From Cytidiella melzeri (Eukaryota > Basidiomycota > Agaricomycetes > Polyporales > Irpicaceae): a stretch of 64,000 bases of DNA. The stretch spans positions 421,896 through 485,895 of the forward strand of contig JABYQR010000002.1 of the NCBI GenBank assembly GCA_022592445.1, given 5' to 3'. A program made the translations under genes and the position numbers. Positions 12,045 to 24,793 of the stretch are shown one piece after another. The stretch's first letter is position 1. Every line of letters begins with the position of its first letter. The notes below the pieces were generated by a model. It saw nothing but the letters and a program-made list of their open reading frames with translations. It did no database searches and was not told the origin of the DNA.

Positions 12045-12570
12045 TGCGGTCGCTGGGACTCGAACTTGGATGTCGCTGGGAGAGTGTACAATGTTTGGGT
12101 TGCCGTGTCATCACCCTGAGCGTTACCAATCAGCGAGCATCGATGAAGCGTGGCAGGTGTGAGAGAATTTTTGCATCAAGGGGTCTCTACTGCGCCCTTG
12201 TGCAGTACTTATTGGCATTCACGAGGCATTCTTGATGTTAGGAAGCGCGGAACCGCCGGTCGTTAGACGACGACGACGACGACCGTTAAAAACTGAGCGG
12301 CTTACACATGTCCGTCAAACTGAGCCACACAGCATTGAGAGTGATCTTTTGACCTTACGAAGTCATTGAAGCAAACGACTGATACGAGGGCGGTCAATAT
12401 AGAAGTCCAACGATATAAACAGCCAAAACAAACTTACTCGTCACAGTATAACTGAACACGTTGAATCCCGAAGTATACTGAGTGCGGCGAAGCTGTCGAA
12501 TGTGTGTAGGTGACCAGAAGTGCTACGGTCATTTGTGCACTGACGATGCGGCCTCGTCAGTCACTATAGT
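12045..12570. other. Intergenic upstream of NWD1
   Basis: About 525 bp without a supported gene. A short GAC/ACG trinucleotide run sits at about 12268-12283. A GTCGCTGGGAGAGTGTAC segment just upstream of the NWD1 start has a close counterpart upstream of NWD2 (about 59080-59095), which suggests that part of the 5' flank was duplicated with the gene. Confidence 0.45.
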
Positions 12571-12900
12571 TTAGCCCTTGCCTTTGTTGACTGAGGACAC
12601 AATTTCCTTGAGATAATCAATTGCTGGCGTTGACTTCACTGCGCAGACGGCTGTTGTACGTCGTGACTCCGGCCCAAGCGCCTGAACGCGCTCAAATTTG
12701 CGATGATGTGATAGCACCATTTCATAGTTCCAAGAGATTTACATACCTGCCGCCGAGCATGCAGGTTGCTGGCCGGAGGCGACAAGTCAGCGCAGTTAAA
12801 ATAGCACAGTTATGACAGCGACTTACCTCACAGCGTCCATTCGGTCGAGCCTTCCAAAAAAATAGGTCACGGCGATGAACAAACTCACAGGGAAATTCAT
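12571..12900 (-). CDS. Small spliced membrane-protein gene, unknown function
   Basis: Three short exons join in phase: MNFPVSLFIAVTYFFGRL..MDAV, then a 22-nt exon (NLHARRQ), then ALGPESRRTTAVC and AIDYLKEIVSSVNKGKG with a stop at 12571-12573. Both introns have good ends (GTAAGT..CCAG and GTATGT..TTCAG). The predicted product is about 68 residues with one N-terminal hydrophobic segment. The open frame extends upstream of the chosen ATG to a TTGCAG site preceded by a GCTAAC branch-like motif, so a 5' exon may exist. Inside exon 1, a GTGAGT..GGAAG stretch looks like a 38-nt intron, but removing it breaks the frame of the later exons. The family is not recognised. Confidence 0.45.
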
Positions 12901-13012
12901 TGCCTTCGCTACTTCCAGACGCACCTTGCGGCGAACCTGCAAGGCACACCGATGTTAGCGTCTCGGCGCGCGAAACGTCTCGATGGGCAAGCGCATGCAA
13001 TCGATGGAATAT

Positions 13013-16000
13013 TTACAGGAAAGTGTTCACTTTGACAGGTTTTCGAACGGCAGCTGAGTTTCCCTCGTTAAACCTGTAACTCACGCCAGGTTTCTTCTCT
13101 AGACCTTTACGACTTACGGACTTCGGTCCAATCTTCGGAGTTGTCTTGACGACGATGGGCCTGCCAAAGAAGTCTATTGCAGCCTAGGGAGCGCGCGGTG
13201 AATTGGCAAGCATGAGAGACAAGAATCTTAGTTTACCTTCTCCTCTATGACCTCCTCCCGACGAGGACGCTTGATGACGGCAGACGCGGATCGTCCGGTG
13301 AGCAGCTTGCCCTCTCCGTTCACGCCGTCATCTTCTTCCTGTCCAATTGATTGGGACCTGTGCAATTATGAGCATACTACGAACAGATGTCATGGATATC
13401 GTGCACGTACTTTCTGGTAAAGAGATTGCTCGCACTGCTCTTAGTTTTCTCAACAGCCTCCACTTGATGATGGATCAAGCGAGCGTCAATCTAACTCTCA
13501 GTCAGTACAACACGTAGAAGCCGCGAACCAAGGAGGCTTACCTCAGACGCTACTAGGTGGCGTACGGCGTATCTTGACACTGCGATGTCGGATGCTCGTT
13601 TGGCATCGTATGTGACGAAAGTATCTATAGGCCTGTGAACCAGTGAGAAACACATCGAAGCTAGAAACATGATACACTTACGGTTCCAATCTGTACATCA
13701 GCTGTCCTTCTTCTGACTTTTCTTGAACGAATCGAAGCTGCAAAGTAGCCATGATATCTACCAAGCGTGACAGCACTGCGCGTTCATCGGGTTTTATCAC
13801 TTGTTGATTGACCTGGATGCCAATGTAAATCAGTGTCGTAGTCAGGGTAAGTGCTGATCATACATACTGGGCGAAGGGGCGGCGAAATAATCCTGTTGAT
13901 CATCGGCGCAAACTCTAGCTGTAAGATTCCTTTGCTGACGAGATGTCTGTAGGCCCCGCCATGTCGAGTACTGGCCGTCCTCAGACAATCTGCTAGTGAA
14001 TTGTAGACTTCCTCGTTGATCTGCGTCTGAGTGTAATTCTATACTCTGCTGTAAGTCTCTCGATAGCAAAAACAGTCGACCAGCATCAAACGCACCTCCC
14101 AGTCTGCTTTAGGCCGTTCCACCTTCTGAGCGCCTCGCTCCTGGAAAAGTGGATAGAATGGCACGACCATATATGGCAGATATTGCAATATGGTGTACTC
14201 CCGCTCACTACGCATCTCTCCAGATAGAAGATCATACGTAGACAGCCATTCGTTCGCCTTGAGATAACGCGAGAAATTAGCATCATGTTTCCGTAAGGTG
14301 ACATAATGCTCGAAGCACCCTGGGCGGCGATGAGCCATACAACTAGGTAAACTTCTGCCTCAAACTGTACTCACCAATGGCAACTTTGTCCATGGCCCCA
14401 CAAGCTTCGATGTTCCGGCTAAGGCGGCCAACGTATCTAGCTTCCTCTTCTTCGCCCACACCGAGATCCTTGACACGTTTGCGAGACATCGGCGAGAACA
14501 GGTCGTTCAAAACTGTCGCTTGTGAGACATCTCCTAACTTCATACCAGCTGCCTTGCGCACAGCATTCTCTGTGACCTCTGTGTCATTTTTTCTGATGAG
14601 CTGTTGAGTTGACCTTAGCACTGCAGATTAGGTGGATTTCAAAAAGGCATACAATACCTCCAACGTATTCAGACATCCTCGTAGGTCACCTTGTGTCAGT
14701 CCAACGAGCGTTGTCAGCGCTCGTGATTCGGCTTTGAGACCTTCAATTTCGCAGATATCACGAAGACGGTTCACGAGCCGAAAGTCGTTCGGTCGGTTGA
14801 ACCGTATTATTCGCGCATGCGGTCGTAATTTCGAGAGAGAGTTTGCGTACAATTCATTGCAGATGCATATGATAGGACGAAGCAGCGGCCGGTTTCCTTG
14901 AGCTTCTCCCTTTTTGGCTGTTTCAATTACTTCAGAATGCGCCAAGCTACAACATGACTTCTAGCCTACCTCTCTTTTTCGGTTTGTCATGTGTGAGTTG
15001 GATCAGCCTTGAGATGAACCCGTTCGACTACGGGTCTACAATAAGAATGTTTCGAATATGATCAATTGTTGCGCTCACATTCTCCCCACTTCCAGTAGCA
15101 CCGTCTATTTCGTCCACTACAATGAGCGTCGGCCTCTTACTGTTTATTTTTGAGCCGGACTCTAATGCGGGACGGATAAGCTCATCAACAACGCTCGCGG
15201 TCCTTGCATCACTTGAAACCATGTCTCAGCCGCTTCCTTATGTCCTTAAGAAAATAGCTCTCACCTCGCATTAATCTCCAACACATCGTAACCAGCTTGC
15301 TTGGCCACAACATGGGCAAGCGTCGTCTTTCCCAGTCCAGCAGGCCCAGAAATCAACATGAGCTGCACTTCGGCGATCAACGACAACTTGATACAGAACA
15401 TCAGCATCTCCACTCACCCTTTCACGTGGTCTCCGATACTCATCGGGGTTATCATCGTCCCTAGCTCGCTTCTTCCCCTTCTTCTTGCCAAACACGCAAT
15501 AGTCCCACTCCTTGACCCACAGCATGACTTCACGATGTACTCGGTCGTCCCCCAACAAATCTGTGTACCGTTTTGGGCGATAGGTCTCGGTCCATAGCCC
15601 CGCCGACGTGGACCGCGGTTGCTCAGGCTGTTCGTCACTAGAAATAACATGAGCGCGAATATGTAGCAACAATACTGAAATGGACGGACTGTATAGCGAG
15701 TTTGTTTGCTACTTTGGATGAGAGGTCATCCAACAGCCGATGTATAGGCACATCCAAGAGATTACTCATACTCTGCTTCGTGTGCGCTCGCTGTGCGTAA
15801 GACGTTAGCACTGCCAGAAGACTAATTGGAGGCCGGTGCTCACCACTGTTGTCGAGGCCAGCTTCTTCAGTTTCTTCCTTAGGAAGACCGCTTTGCCATC
15901 GAACGTGGTAGCTCGTATTGTCAGCCTTGATAGATGTAAAGGAACAATACCAATGGTAGTATTCGTAGTGGCAGTTGAGGCTTCTGTGCGCCTGGATGTA

Positions 16001-16566
16001 TATGGTCTGAGGAGTTCCTTAATTGACGGGAACTCTTCTTCTACCATTCGCTTCCTTCAGGCGACTCGACTTGATGTTGTTCAGACACTGTGGCTCACCC
16101 TGAGATTGAGATGTACTCGCATCCGTCCGTATAGTTCCTTGTGTTGAAGTTCCTAATGAGTTACACCCTATCAGGCTCTAGCGACCTCCGACGTTGAACG
16201 CTGTTCACTTACTACTTCCAGGCAATAAATCTAAGAGCCCATTAGAAGCAAACATGCCATCCAGCAGCGTAGCAGCTAAAGCAACATATTGACATACTGT
16301 AAGCCAGGATTACGCATCACCACCGCAAGTCACTCACCTCCGAAGCCTTCGCTCGTCGCAGCCCTCCGTTCATCCGCAACACCCTCCATTGGCGTATCCT
16401 CCGCAGCGGACATCGCGTCACCCAAAAGTCCATTCGACACAAACCCTTTAGAACCACTCGCCATGATCTCTGCCGCGTTTGGAGTATGCAGCGGATCGTG
16501 CACGGGAGCCGGGTCTCCCAGCAGTAGCGTGGGTTCTCCGAACAAGCTGGTTTCGACTTCCGTCAT
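13013..16566 (-). CDS. CTF18: CTF18, subunit of the alternative RFC clamp loader
   Basis: Ctf18 is the large subunit of the Ctf18-RFC complex. It loads PCNA at replication forks and supports sister-chromatid cohesion and the replication checkpoint. The start exon is MTEVETSLFGEPTLLLGDPA (ATG at 16566). The characteristic block WTETYRPKRYTDLLGDDRVH is followed by VMLWVKEWDYCVFGKKK, the Walker A region (GPAGLGKTTLAHVVAKQAG), the strand EIN.SDARTASVVDEL, Walker B LIVVDEIDGATGSG, and the sensor segment RPIICICNELYANSLSKLRP. The C-terminus RFNEGNSAAVRKPVKVNTFL matches the family's conserved end (..F.EG.S.AVRK.V). The gene has many short introns. It is followed on the same strand by the small gene ending at 12571. 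Confidence 0.93.
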
Positions 16567-16973
16567 GGTTGTTACAGTTCAGATTAATTAGGCAGTATGT
16601 TAGGAGCTGAGACTCGTTGGTGACTGTGTTGTCGGTGCGACGCCGGAAAGAGTGGCAAAGGAGGTAAGGAGACGGAAGAGTGAAGACGCGGTGCACGCAA
16701 ATTCGCGTGACAAGACTTAGCGCGAGAAGACACGTGATCGTGACGGTGACGCGACTATGCCGGCGGCAGCGTTTCGTCGCGTTCGTTCACTACTTACAAC
16801 CGTCTGCAGTGTTCCTCATTAGCTTGCATCTTTACTTCACCTGGTATGCGGATATCAGACAACATTACTTAACACCGATACAAGAGCTATTCTACGTCTG
16901 TATCAAGAAGCAGCAACAAGGTGAACACACGAGCGAATAAATGAAGCAATATATGCACACGAGGGTACAGTGA
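16567..16973. other. Intergenic between CTF18 and the MFS gene
   Basis: About 400 bp holding the CTF18 5' flank and the 3' end of the downstream minus-strand MFS gene. No coding or RNA feature is supported here. Confidence 0.45.
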
Positions 16974-19366
16974 TTATAACACGTATCGGAACTCGCGATT
17001 TTCGATGTCGGTCAAGTCAAGGAAAGCCTGCCACAGATTCCCCCAAGTCAGGAACGGCACCATCCTGAGACATAACTCAAAGGAAAACTGACCTTATCAA
17101 CCTTGAATTCGCCCTTCGTACCGTCTTCCTTCACGTCGCTTATGTACACATCATCATGGGAAGCATCGTACGGCTCAGCATCGCGTTTCTTGTTCTCACG
17201 AGCGAGATAAAACCTCGTTACGAGCAGCAGAATCGCGACCGACGCCCAGCAAGCGGAGAGAATGGCCCAAGGAATGTGGTTCCTGCAAAACAACCAATCA
17301 CTTCAAGTAACATATTATGAGGGACTGCGACAAACCTGGGCTGGTACTTTTTCTTCCAGTACTGCGGGCCCGCAGAGTTTCCGACTGCATATCCGATCAT
17401 GATGACAGCGTTCATGGTGACGCGCTTGGTGTGTCCAGCGGTCACGGCTGCCGACCACGCCAGGATAATCACAAAGGGCGCAATAGACGTTACTGAACAG
17501 AGGGGACGGGACGCGGAGTCAGCGGCGGATCCTTCGTCCATGGTAAGCTCTCTCTCACCTGCGACCCAGTAGCAAAACAGCAATCCTACTTTGTGAGTTG
17601 ACGAGATGACGCTGACCAGGATAGACCCCAAAATAGCGACGGCATAGGCGATGGCGCCCGAATAGGCACGACCTTGCTTCCAATACGTTGCGGACGTGAC
17701 AGTGCAAAAGATGACGATGACTATGGGCAAATGTTAATTGACTTAAAACAGATGGACACTATTCAGTCATACTTTCGACTGCACCGTCCACGCAACCGAT
17801 AAGCGTGGTTTGGTACGGATCGAATCCAAAGCCGGCGACAATGATCTGACGCTGGTTGCTCAACTGGACCCGGACAGCGTCAGCATGAACTGTATACGCC
17901 AGATAATACCGGGAAGACATACGGAGTTTGTGACATTGCTGAGCGATACAATTGTTTCAGCAATGGTTCACACCGACAGACCGGAAGATACGTACGCAAT
18001 GGCCGACATGAAAAAGAACAGATAAGTTTTCGGATCCTTGAAACACTCGATGAACCTGATTCAAGATGCATAAGTGAGTCATTCAGGGTCGTAAAGCCGG
18101 TAAACTCACTGGTTGCGCTTGAACGTTTTGTTCTCGACACCGGCCTGGTTTACCTTGATGCGCTCCACAGCAATGATACGCTCTTCTGGTGTGAGGAACC
18201 ACGCGGTATGAGGTGAATCAGGGAAGAAGAACCTGAAAAAGTTGGATGTATGCGGCTGGTTAACCAAGCCGGCGAAGGTACAATTACTTCGACGTACCAA
18301 AAGAGGACCGAAACAATCAGGGTAATGAGGCCGGTGATAATCATGAGCCTAGAGATTGCAAATTTGTCAAAAAGAGACACTCATAGAACACACTGGCATT
18401 CATACCATTGCCAGGGCATGAACTTTGTGCTATGAGAATGCAGAACGCCGAACGCTACCAAACCAAGGAGGATGATAGCAGCACCGTTCATGAGGACTGA
18501 AATAATCGATCAGTGAGGGAATGCGTTGTGTGTGCTAAGTAGGCTTACACCAGTAACCAACTCGTTGAGACTGCTCCTGCCGAGTGTAAAACATCGACGT
18601 TACGATCAGGAAGCCGGGTGTAATAGCACCTTCGCAAATGCCCAGGAAGACTCGGCAGGCGAAAAGACCTCCGAAGCTTGTGGCAGCTGAGTGACAGAGC
18701 AGAGCGACAGCCCATACGAAGATGTTGATGCTTGAAAGTTTGAATCAGCAAACATAACATGCGCCACAAGAAGGTATGTACCTCATCCATTTCGCGATAG
18801 GGAAGCGTTGCAATGCGAGATTTTGGGGCCATTCGAAGGCAAGGAAGAAGAGGTAGAAAATCGTGCCGAGCCAGTTGAACTGGTCCTGGTTGATGTGTGT
18901 TCCAGCACTTTGAGAGCAAGGACTCAGAAAAATGAGCGGATATAACAGCATTGTCAAACTCACAAGAGACCGAGGGGAACAGCCTGACCCAGCGTAGTCT
19001 TGTCCGCGAATTGCATCCTGAAACAGTAGTGTCAGGTCGTTGCTCGAAGTAGAATACAGACATTTTATAACGTACATGTACATGACTGCATACCAGACCA
19101 GTCAGAACTGTGGTAGCGCACTGGAAAGACTGGTGGGTGCTTACCACACATAAGAGGCATGATATGCAGGTCTATTTTCCGCCTACGAGTTGCGGACGTC
19201 GATAAATGCTAAAAGAACTGTGAAGGGGCACGTACCGAACCCGTGCGGCTTCCTCTGGGGTGAAGTCGATGCCTTTGCCTGCGATAGCATGAGCGGCTAC
19301 GTCGACTGTAGCACCTGCGACGGTCTTGGACTCGACTTTCTGCTCAATAGAACTGGCGTCCGACAT
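16974..19366 (-). CDS. MFS permease, allantoate/anion:cation symporter (Dal5-like) family
   Basis: A plasma-membrane major facilitator of the anion:cation symporter type, a family that in fungi carries organic anions such as allantoate, vitamins or nicotinate; the substrate cannot be read here. The start is MSDASSIEQKVESKTVAGAT. Exons encode KIDLHIMPLMC (first helix entry), QFADKTTLGQAVPLGLL, FNWLGTIFYLFFLAFEWPQN, RVFLGICEGAITPGFLIVTS, a WQWLMIITGLITLIVSVLFW helix, and the central-loop signature SPHTAWFLTPEERIIAVERI with NQAGVENKTFKRNQ, typical of this family. The last splice uses the CTGTGGCAG site, joining KGEFKVDK to AFLDLTDIENREFRYVL, the usual C-terminal tail. The gene has about ten short introns. 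It is divergent from YMR1. Confidence 0.9.
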
Positions 19367-20110
19367 GGCGGCACGGAAGGGGAGTGGTTGGACGTTGCGG
19401 ACGTGAGGCGCAAAGCTGGGAGGAAGATCATACTGCGCGGAGGTGTTCTTATAGACATCTGTCTCCCAGCTGGCACGGGCGACAGTGGCAGGGTCTTGAT
19501 GGAATGGTCCTCAGATCAGAAAACAATTCTGACTTTACTCACCTCGGTAATCAAATTCAAGCTCCGACTCAGAATCTATCAGACATATTGTTGGCTCCCT
19601 TTAGCAGGAAGCCTCTGCGCTGGTCTCAGGAACGTGGCAGCGTTTTGACAATGGTCAGCCTCCGGGATTCCAGGACTCACCACACCGACCACTTCGGAAC
19701 ATGGACACCAGCAGTGCAAGGGAAAGGTTCTCTGGACGCGAATAAAGATGTCGGAACTTTTAGAGAGATCAGATTTCTCGATTATCGCGCTTTTCGGAGA
19801 CTGACACAATTCAAGCCCGCCATGCACTCTGTATGAATATTTTTAAACTCCGTCTCGCTGGTCTTGATTGCCGCTCCGACTGACTGAGCCTACGCTCAGA
19901 AACGCACTGACTGATTTTGAGGTGCTTGCAGGTCTCTCTTCACCGAAAAAATACATGCTACAGCTATACCTGGGTCCTGCAGGCCTGTTCAGTAAGTAAC
20001 GCTTGCATATATGGGTCAACGTCAACCGGCACGGAAGTCGCAGCAGGCGCTAATTGCGCGATCTCTCCTTCCCATCCAGTTGTTTCAACTTGCTCTGCTT
20101 ATGCGTAAGA
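19367..20110. other. Divergent promoter region, MFS/YMR1
   Basis: About 740 bp between two divergent starts. The reading frames here (for example 19384-19836) have no recognisable content. It presumably carries both promoters. Confidence 0.45.
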
Positions 20111-23100
20111 ATGGATGCTATTCGAGTCGCAAAGGTTAGCTGTACAGGCTTTAACCTCGTGGAAGCTACATATTTACTCTGCTAGGTGGACGGCGTGCTG
20201 TGCAGCAAGTCTGGCACCACTCTCCCTGGTACCGTCCATCTAACGGCTCACCATCTCATATTCGCCTACGAGGAGCCGGGCAGGGACGAATTATGGGTGA
20301 GCCACCATGAATTGATACAAAAGCGTACAGATTTTGACCCTGCATATAGGTTCCATATCCCTTGATGTCTCTGGTCACCCGCATGCCACAAACACTGCAG
20401 GGCAAGAGTCCTGTAACCCTCCGAACGCGGTCTTTTGAGACATTCACACTTTCGTTCGAACAAGAGAAGGAGGCCTTGGATGTTTTTGATAGTGTGAGGG
20501 ATCTCACCGTTGCCAGTGCGTGTCCTCCTATCTTCCTCCTCCTGCGGTCCATTCATACGCGTTCCAGCGTCCGTTACGCAGCTATATGCATTTCATTACG
20601 TGCCCAACCCTCCATTTACTGCCAACAATGGATGGTCGATATACAACATGAAAGAAGAATTTCGAAGGATGGGTGTTGGGACGCGTACAAAGGCCTGGAG
20701 GTTCACCGATATCAACAAGGATTACACAGTGCGTATCAGCGTAAGATCATATCCGTTTTTCTCATTTATAACGTTTAGTTGCCTAGTTTTGCTCAACATA
20801 CCCTTCCAAGCTAGTTGTTCCAACAAAAATAAGCGACACAACCCTGCAGTATGCTATGAAGTATCGGAGCAAGGGACGACTACCGGTACTTACGTACTTG
20901 CATTGGGCAAACTATGTTTGGCTTTGTCTTATGCTCTTAGAACTGTCTCTGACACAAGTGCGCAGGGATCGCTCACGCGGTCTAGTCAGCCTATGGTTGG
21001 CCTTACGCAGAACCGATCCATACAGGATGAGAAACTCGTGGAAGCAGTTTTCCAGTCCCATCACTCGCCAGACTCTCGAGTGACTAGTGTGCCAGTGTAC
21101 GGCGCCACAGCGACAAACATCATCATCGATGCTCGGCCCACAACAAACGCTGTAGCAAACACGGCGAAGGGTGCTGGTACCGAGAACATGGATCATTACA
21201 AGGAAGCCAGAAAGGCGTACCTCGGCATAGACAACATCCACACAATGCGCGACTCGCTCTCGAAAGTCGTAGAGGCGCTTCGCGAGACTGAGCTCGTGGC
21301 CTCAAGCCTTAATGGTGACCTTCCTGGCGAGAGCGCGGCCATTCCGATCCTCGACCGCCAGGCTCTGCGGCGCTCTGGTTGGCTTCGGCATCTGTCAGCT
21401 ATAATGGAGGGGACTGTGCTCATTGTCAAGAACGTACACGTCAACTCGTCTCATGTGCTCATTCATTGCTCCGACGGCTGGGATCGGACGGCTCAGCTCT
21501 CCGCGCTTTCCCAGATCTGCCTGGATCCGTATTATAGGACGGTAAAAGGGTTCCAAGTTCTCGTCGAAAAAGACTGGATGTCGTTCGGCCACAAATTTCT
21601 AGATCGATGTGGCCATCTTTCTTCCGAGAAGTTTTTCATCTCTCCACCAGGCGATACGAGTAACGCGAGCGGGGCGGAAGCCGCTCAGGCGTTCTTTGCA
21701 TCAGTCCAGAACAAGTTTGTCTCGCAAAAGCACATCCAGGAGACGAGCCCTGTCTTCCACCAGTTTCTCGAATCTGTGCGACAGGTCCAGCGGCAATTCC
21801 CTGAGCGATTCGAGTTCAACGAACGCTTCCTCCGCCAACTGCACTATCATTTATTTTCGTGTCAATTTGGGAACTTCCTCTTCAACAGCGAGCGCAAAAG
21901 GAAGACCGGAGAGAACGGGAAAATACCAGCTGATTGTACAGTCAGCGTGTGGGACTTCTTCAACTCCCCTCCGGAGAACGAACTTAACCTTAATCCTGAT
22001 TATAACCCTTCCCTCGATGACCCGGTCAGGCGGGAACCAGGTTCCGACCAAGGCGTTTTGATTATCAATCCAAAGGACGTTCGTTTCTGGTACCAGCTCT
22101 ATGGGCGCACGGACGAGGAAATGAACGGCAAGTTCGTGGTGCGACAGGTGGCCCAGAGTCCAGAGTTCGTGGCGCCGATAGACAACGTTGAGGACGATCC
22201 CGCCACTATCTCTACACCCACCCCACCCCCGGTGTCGCCGTCCCCTTCACCCATGGTTGTAAGCGTCTGCGAGCCCCCTCCCCAGACGAGGCCAAACACT
22301 CAGCGGTCTGCTTCCCCGATATCATTGTCGTCTAGCTCGACATTAATAACATCCTCCCCCCGGACACGCCACGAAAGCCTGATAGCGGCAGAAGACGCCC
22401 CTCACAAACTACGAAGTAGCAGTCCATTACCTCGTTCCCCGTCCCCACGCACGAGCAGGCTCAGTCCAAGGGCTCCTCCGTCTCCACGGCCGAGTAACTC
22501 AGACGTGTTTTCCTCTGGAGGTGTTCGATCGATGTGGGGAAGATTTTCATCTGGTGCGTCGGCAGCACTGTCTGTCGTTCAAGACGCGTATGGTGGGATG
22601 GCGAAAGACTTGAGCAAGCTCTCCATGGGAGAGGGTGCCGCGGTGGAAGGAGGCGGTGAATTGAAGAGTCGGGAAGAAATAAACGCGTGGGCTGCTACCG
22701 AGAGAACGATGCAGTCCGCAAGACCTCCGCAGATACAGACCGCGTATACGCCAGGTTCCACCGGAGGTACAGTCAACCCGTGGTCGACTACAAGGGCACG
22801 TCCTGAATTACCGTCCATGTTTCTTGACAACCCATGGGACACACCTGAAGTGTCCTCTCCTGCGTTCGATGCTGTACCTCCACAGCTGCCACTGAAGGAA
22901 TCACCATACACTACTTCACAGCTCCCCCTCGATCCGACAGTGGCACTTCCTACACCTATACCAGCGCCGCGAACACAAAACTCGTCGTTACGGTCCGAGC
23001 AGACGTCGTCCAGTATGACACTGCCGTCGTCTCTAGGTTCGTTCACTGAACTGTCGGCGTGGGGGAAGTCGGATTCGAGTCAGCCTTCGTCACTGCCAAC

Positions 23101-23155
23101 GACAACCCCTTCTCAGCCGCCGTCTTCGGATCCGTTGGGTGTAGGTCCCCTCTGA
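20111..23155 (+). CDS. YMR1: YMR1-like myotubularin phosphoinositide 3-phosphatase
   Basis: Myotubularins remove the 3-phosphate from PI3P and PI(3,5)P2 on endosomal and vacuolar membranes. The start exon MDAIRVAK is spliced to VDGVLCSKSGTTLPGTVHLT (PH-GRAM domain), then VPYPLMSLVTRMPQ. Next come YAFHYVPNPPF, GWSIYNMKEEFRRMG, and YRSKGRLPVLTYLHW of the phosphatase fold. The catalytic loop is HCSDGWDRT, with the Cys-x5-Arg motif, followed by QLSALSQICLDPYYRT and GHKFLDRCGHLSSE. A large 3' exon adds a proline/serine-rich tail of about 300 residues (PPPVSPSPSP, RSPSPRTSRLSPRAPPSP) of low complexity, probably unfolded and a phosphorylation or binding region. The stop is at 23153-23155. Confidence 0.92.
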
Positions 23156-23412
23156 TGTCTTGTGTTGCTTTGTTCGCTTTAGCATTTTGTTTCTTGAATA
23201 GCAACCCGTCAGCGTCGTTTTTAGTAGAAATTGTATCATGGATGTGTTCTCATCTGTACAAGTGTAGGAAATATCTGCAATGTCAGTGTCATCGCGAATG
23301 TCACAACGCTAGCTTATGATTTCCCGCAAACTTGAATTGGCACGCGCACGGACGCGTCTAAAACGCGCTACGTCACACAAAAAGTCCGTCCTGGACACGG
23401 ACGTTGTTGACC

Positions 23413-24507
23413 ATGGCGAGCACCTCACCCTTCTCCATCCCCGAGCCCCTGCGCAACATCTTGGCCCGCTTCCCACTGCATACCTACCCGTCAACCCCTT
23501 CACCGTACCACGCCCCTCGCATTACAGAGCCCACACTTTGGATTCACCAGCCTCGCTCACACCTCGACACCTCCTCCAAGCAACGCCACTACGAACCAGA
23601 AGGCAAAGATCGTCAGGTGCACGAATCGGACGTTCTGAGCAGCGACGTCGAATGCCTGAAATGGCAAGCGTACATCGCCCTAAGAAAATTCGATAGACGA
23701 ATAGCCGTCCGTTGGGACGTTTCTCCAGACGGAGGCGTCGACGGCAGGTTACCAAACCTGCACGTCCCTATTGACCCGACAGCAAAGGGGTCAGAAGCGA
23801 ATATTAAGGACGACGGGGAGGGTGAGCTTTTGGCGGCACAACTCATACCGGAGTGGGTGGACAGGCAGTTGGGAGATGTGGGCACATTGGAAGGATACCT
23901 CGACGAAAGCGCGAGGGATGAGAGTCGGGCGTGGGTATCGCTTTTGGAGGGGAACGTACATGCTGCTCTGGTATGCTTGGTTTACATTCACTGTAACTTA
24001 AACGCAAACCCAGAACTCACGTACCATTTTCTTCTGACCTTGAAGCTCGCCTTTGAACCTCACCCGCGCTCCCTCCTCACCCTCCTCACGCCCTATCAAA
24101 GCACCACCGCACGCCCTATAGAGGCAGTCCTCTCAATACCACCAGCACCGTTAACAGGCTGGTCGACCCTCTTCCGACCGTACGGCACACATCTGGACCT
24201 CTCCTCAATCGAATTGAAATACAAAGAAGCCATCGCCGCGCTCTCGGATAGACTTGCCACGGATAGGTGGCTCCTCGGCTCGTCGTAAGCTGGGTTCTTA
24301 TTGATCAGTCGAGGAACGGATACTGAGCGTATGTTCAGAGCACCGACAGCACTGGACGCGCTTGCGTTCGCGTATCTGCACACGATACTCGACTCAAACA
24401 ATGACACTCTCCGGTTCGAGGTGTCCCGTCGTGTCAACCTTGTTGCTTGGGAGCAGCGTGTGTCAAGAGACGTCAAGGCCGCATTTAAGCTGCATAACCG
24501 TCCGTAG
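23413..24507 (+). CDS. Metaxin-like subunit of the mitochondrial SAM complex
   Basis: Metaxin/Sam35/Sam37 proteins work in the sorting and assembly machinery that inserts beta-barrels into the mitochondrial outer membrane. The N-terminus (FPLHTYPSTPSPYHAP, then SSDVECLKWQAYIALRK and GRLPNLHVP) has the thioredoxin-like GST-N layout of the family. After the long first exon, a 54-nt intron (GTAAGC to TTCAG) joins LLGSS to APTALDALAFAYLHTIL, the GST-C motif with conserved 'PT.LDA..F.YL'. The product ends KAAFKLHNRP. The overall form looks closest to fungal Sam35, but I cannot separate Sam35 from Sam37 without alignment. The ATG at 23413 was chosen because the upstream part of the frame starts at TTG. 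Confidence 0.8.
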
Positions 24508-24793
24508 TCAAGTCATCCCCCTTACATGCACAAGTGCTTACTACATACTTGGGGTTGCAGCAGCCTAATAAGTCTTCGTTCAAATACTCATATAGATTGT
24601 GCACTCTAGTAGATCGACAGATAGTACAGTATCATTAACATCCGACTTGGGACGTAGGCCACCGGCGGGTTGTTGAAAGTAAAAGCAAGAAACAATAGCG
24701 GGGAAAGAGACCCATTCGTTGCTCAATCTGCGACCTCTAATGGACGCAAAGAATCCAGCCTTCATATGAGACCCTCGGCAAGCGATGATGAGC

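Noticed and set aside
12030..12070. A GGGACTCGAACTTGG stretch like a tRNA T-loop region
   Set aside because: No matching acceptor stem or A-box was found at the right distance, and it lies in the conserved NWD upstream sequence.
12853..12900. A 38-nt intron inside exon 1 of the small gene
   Set aside because: The ends look good, but 38 nt is short and removing it breaks the frame shared by the later exons.
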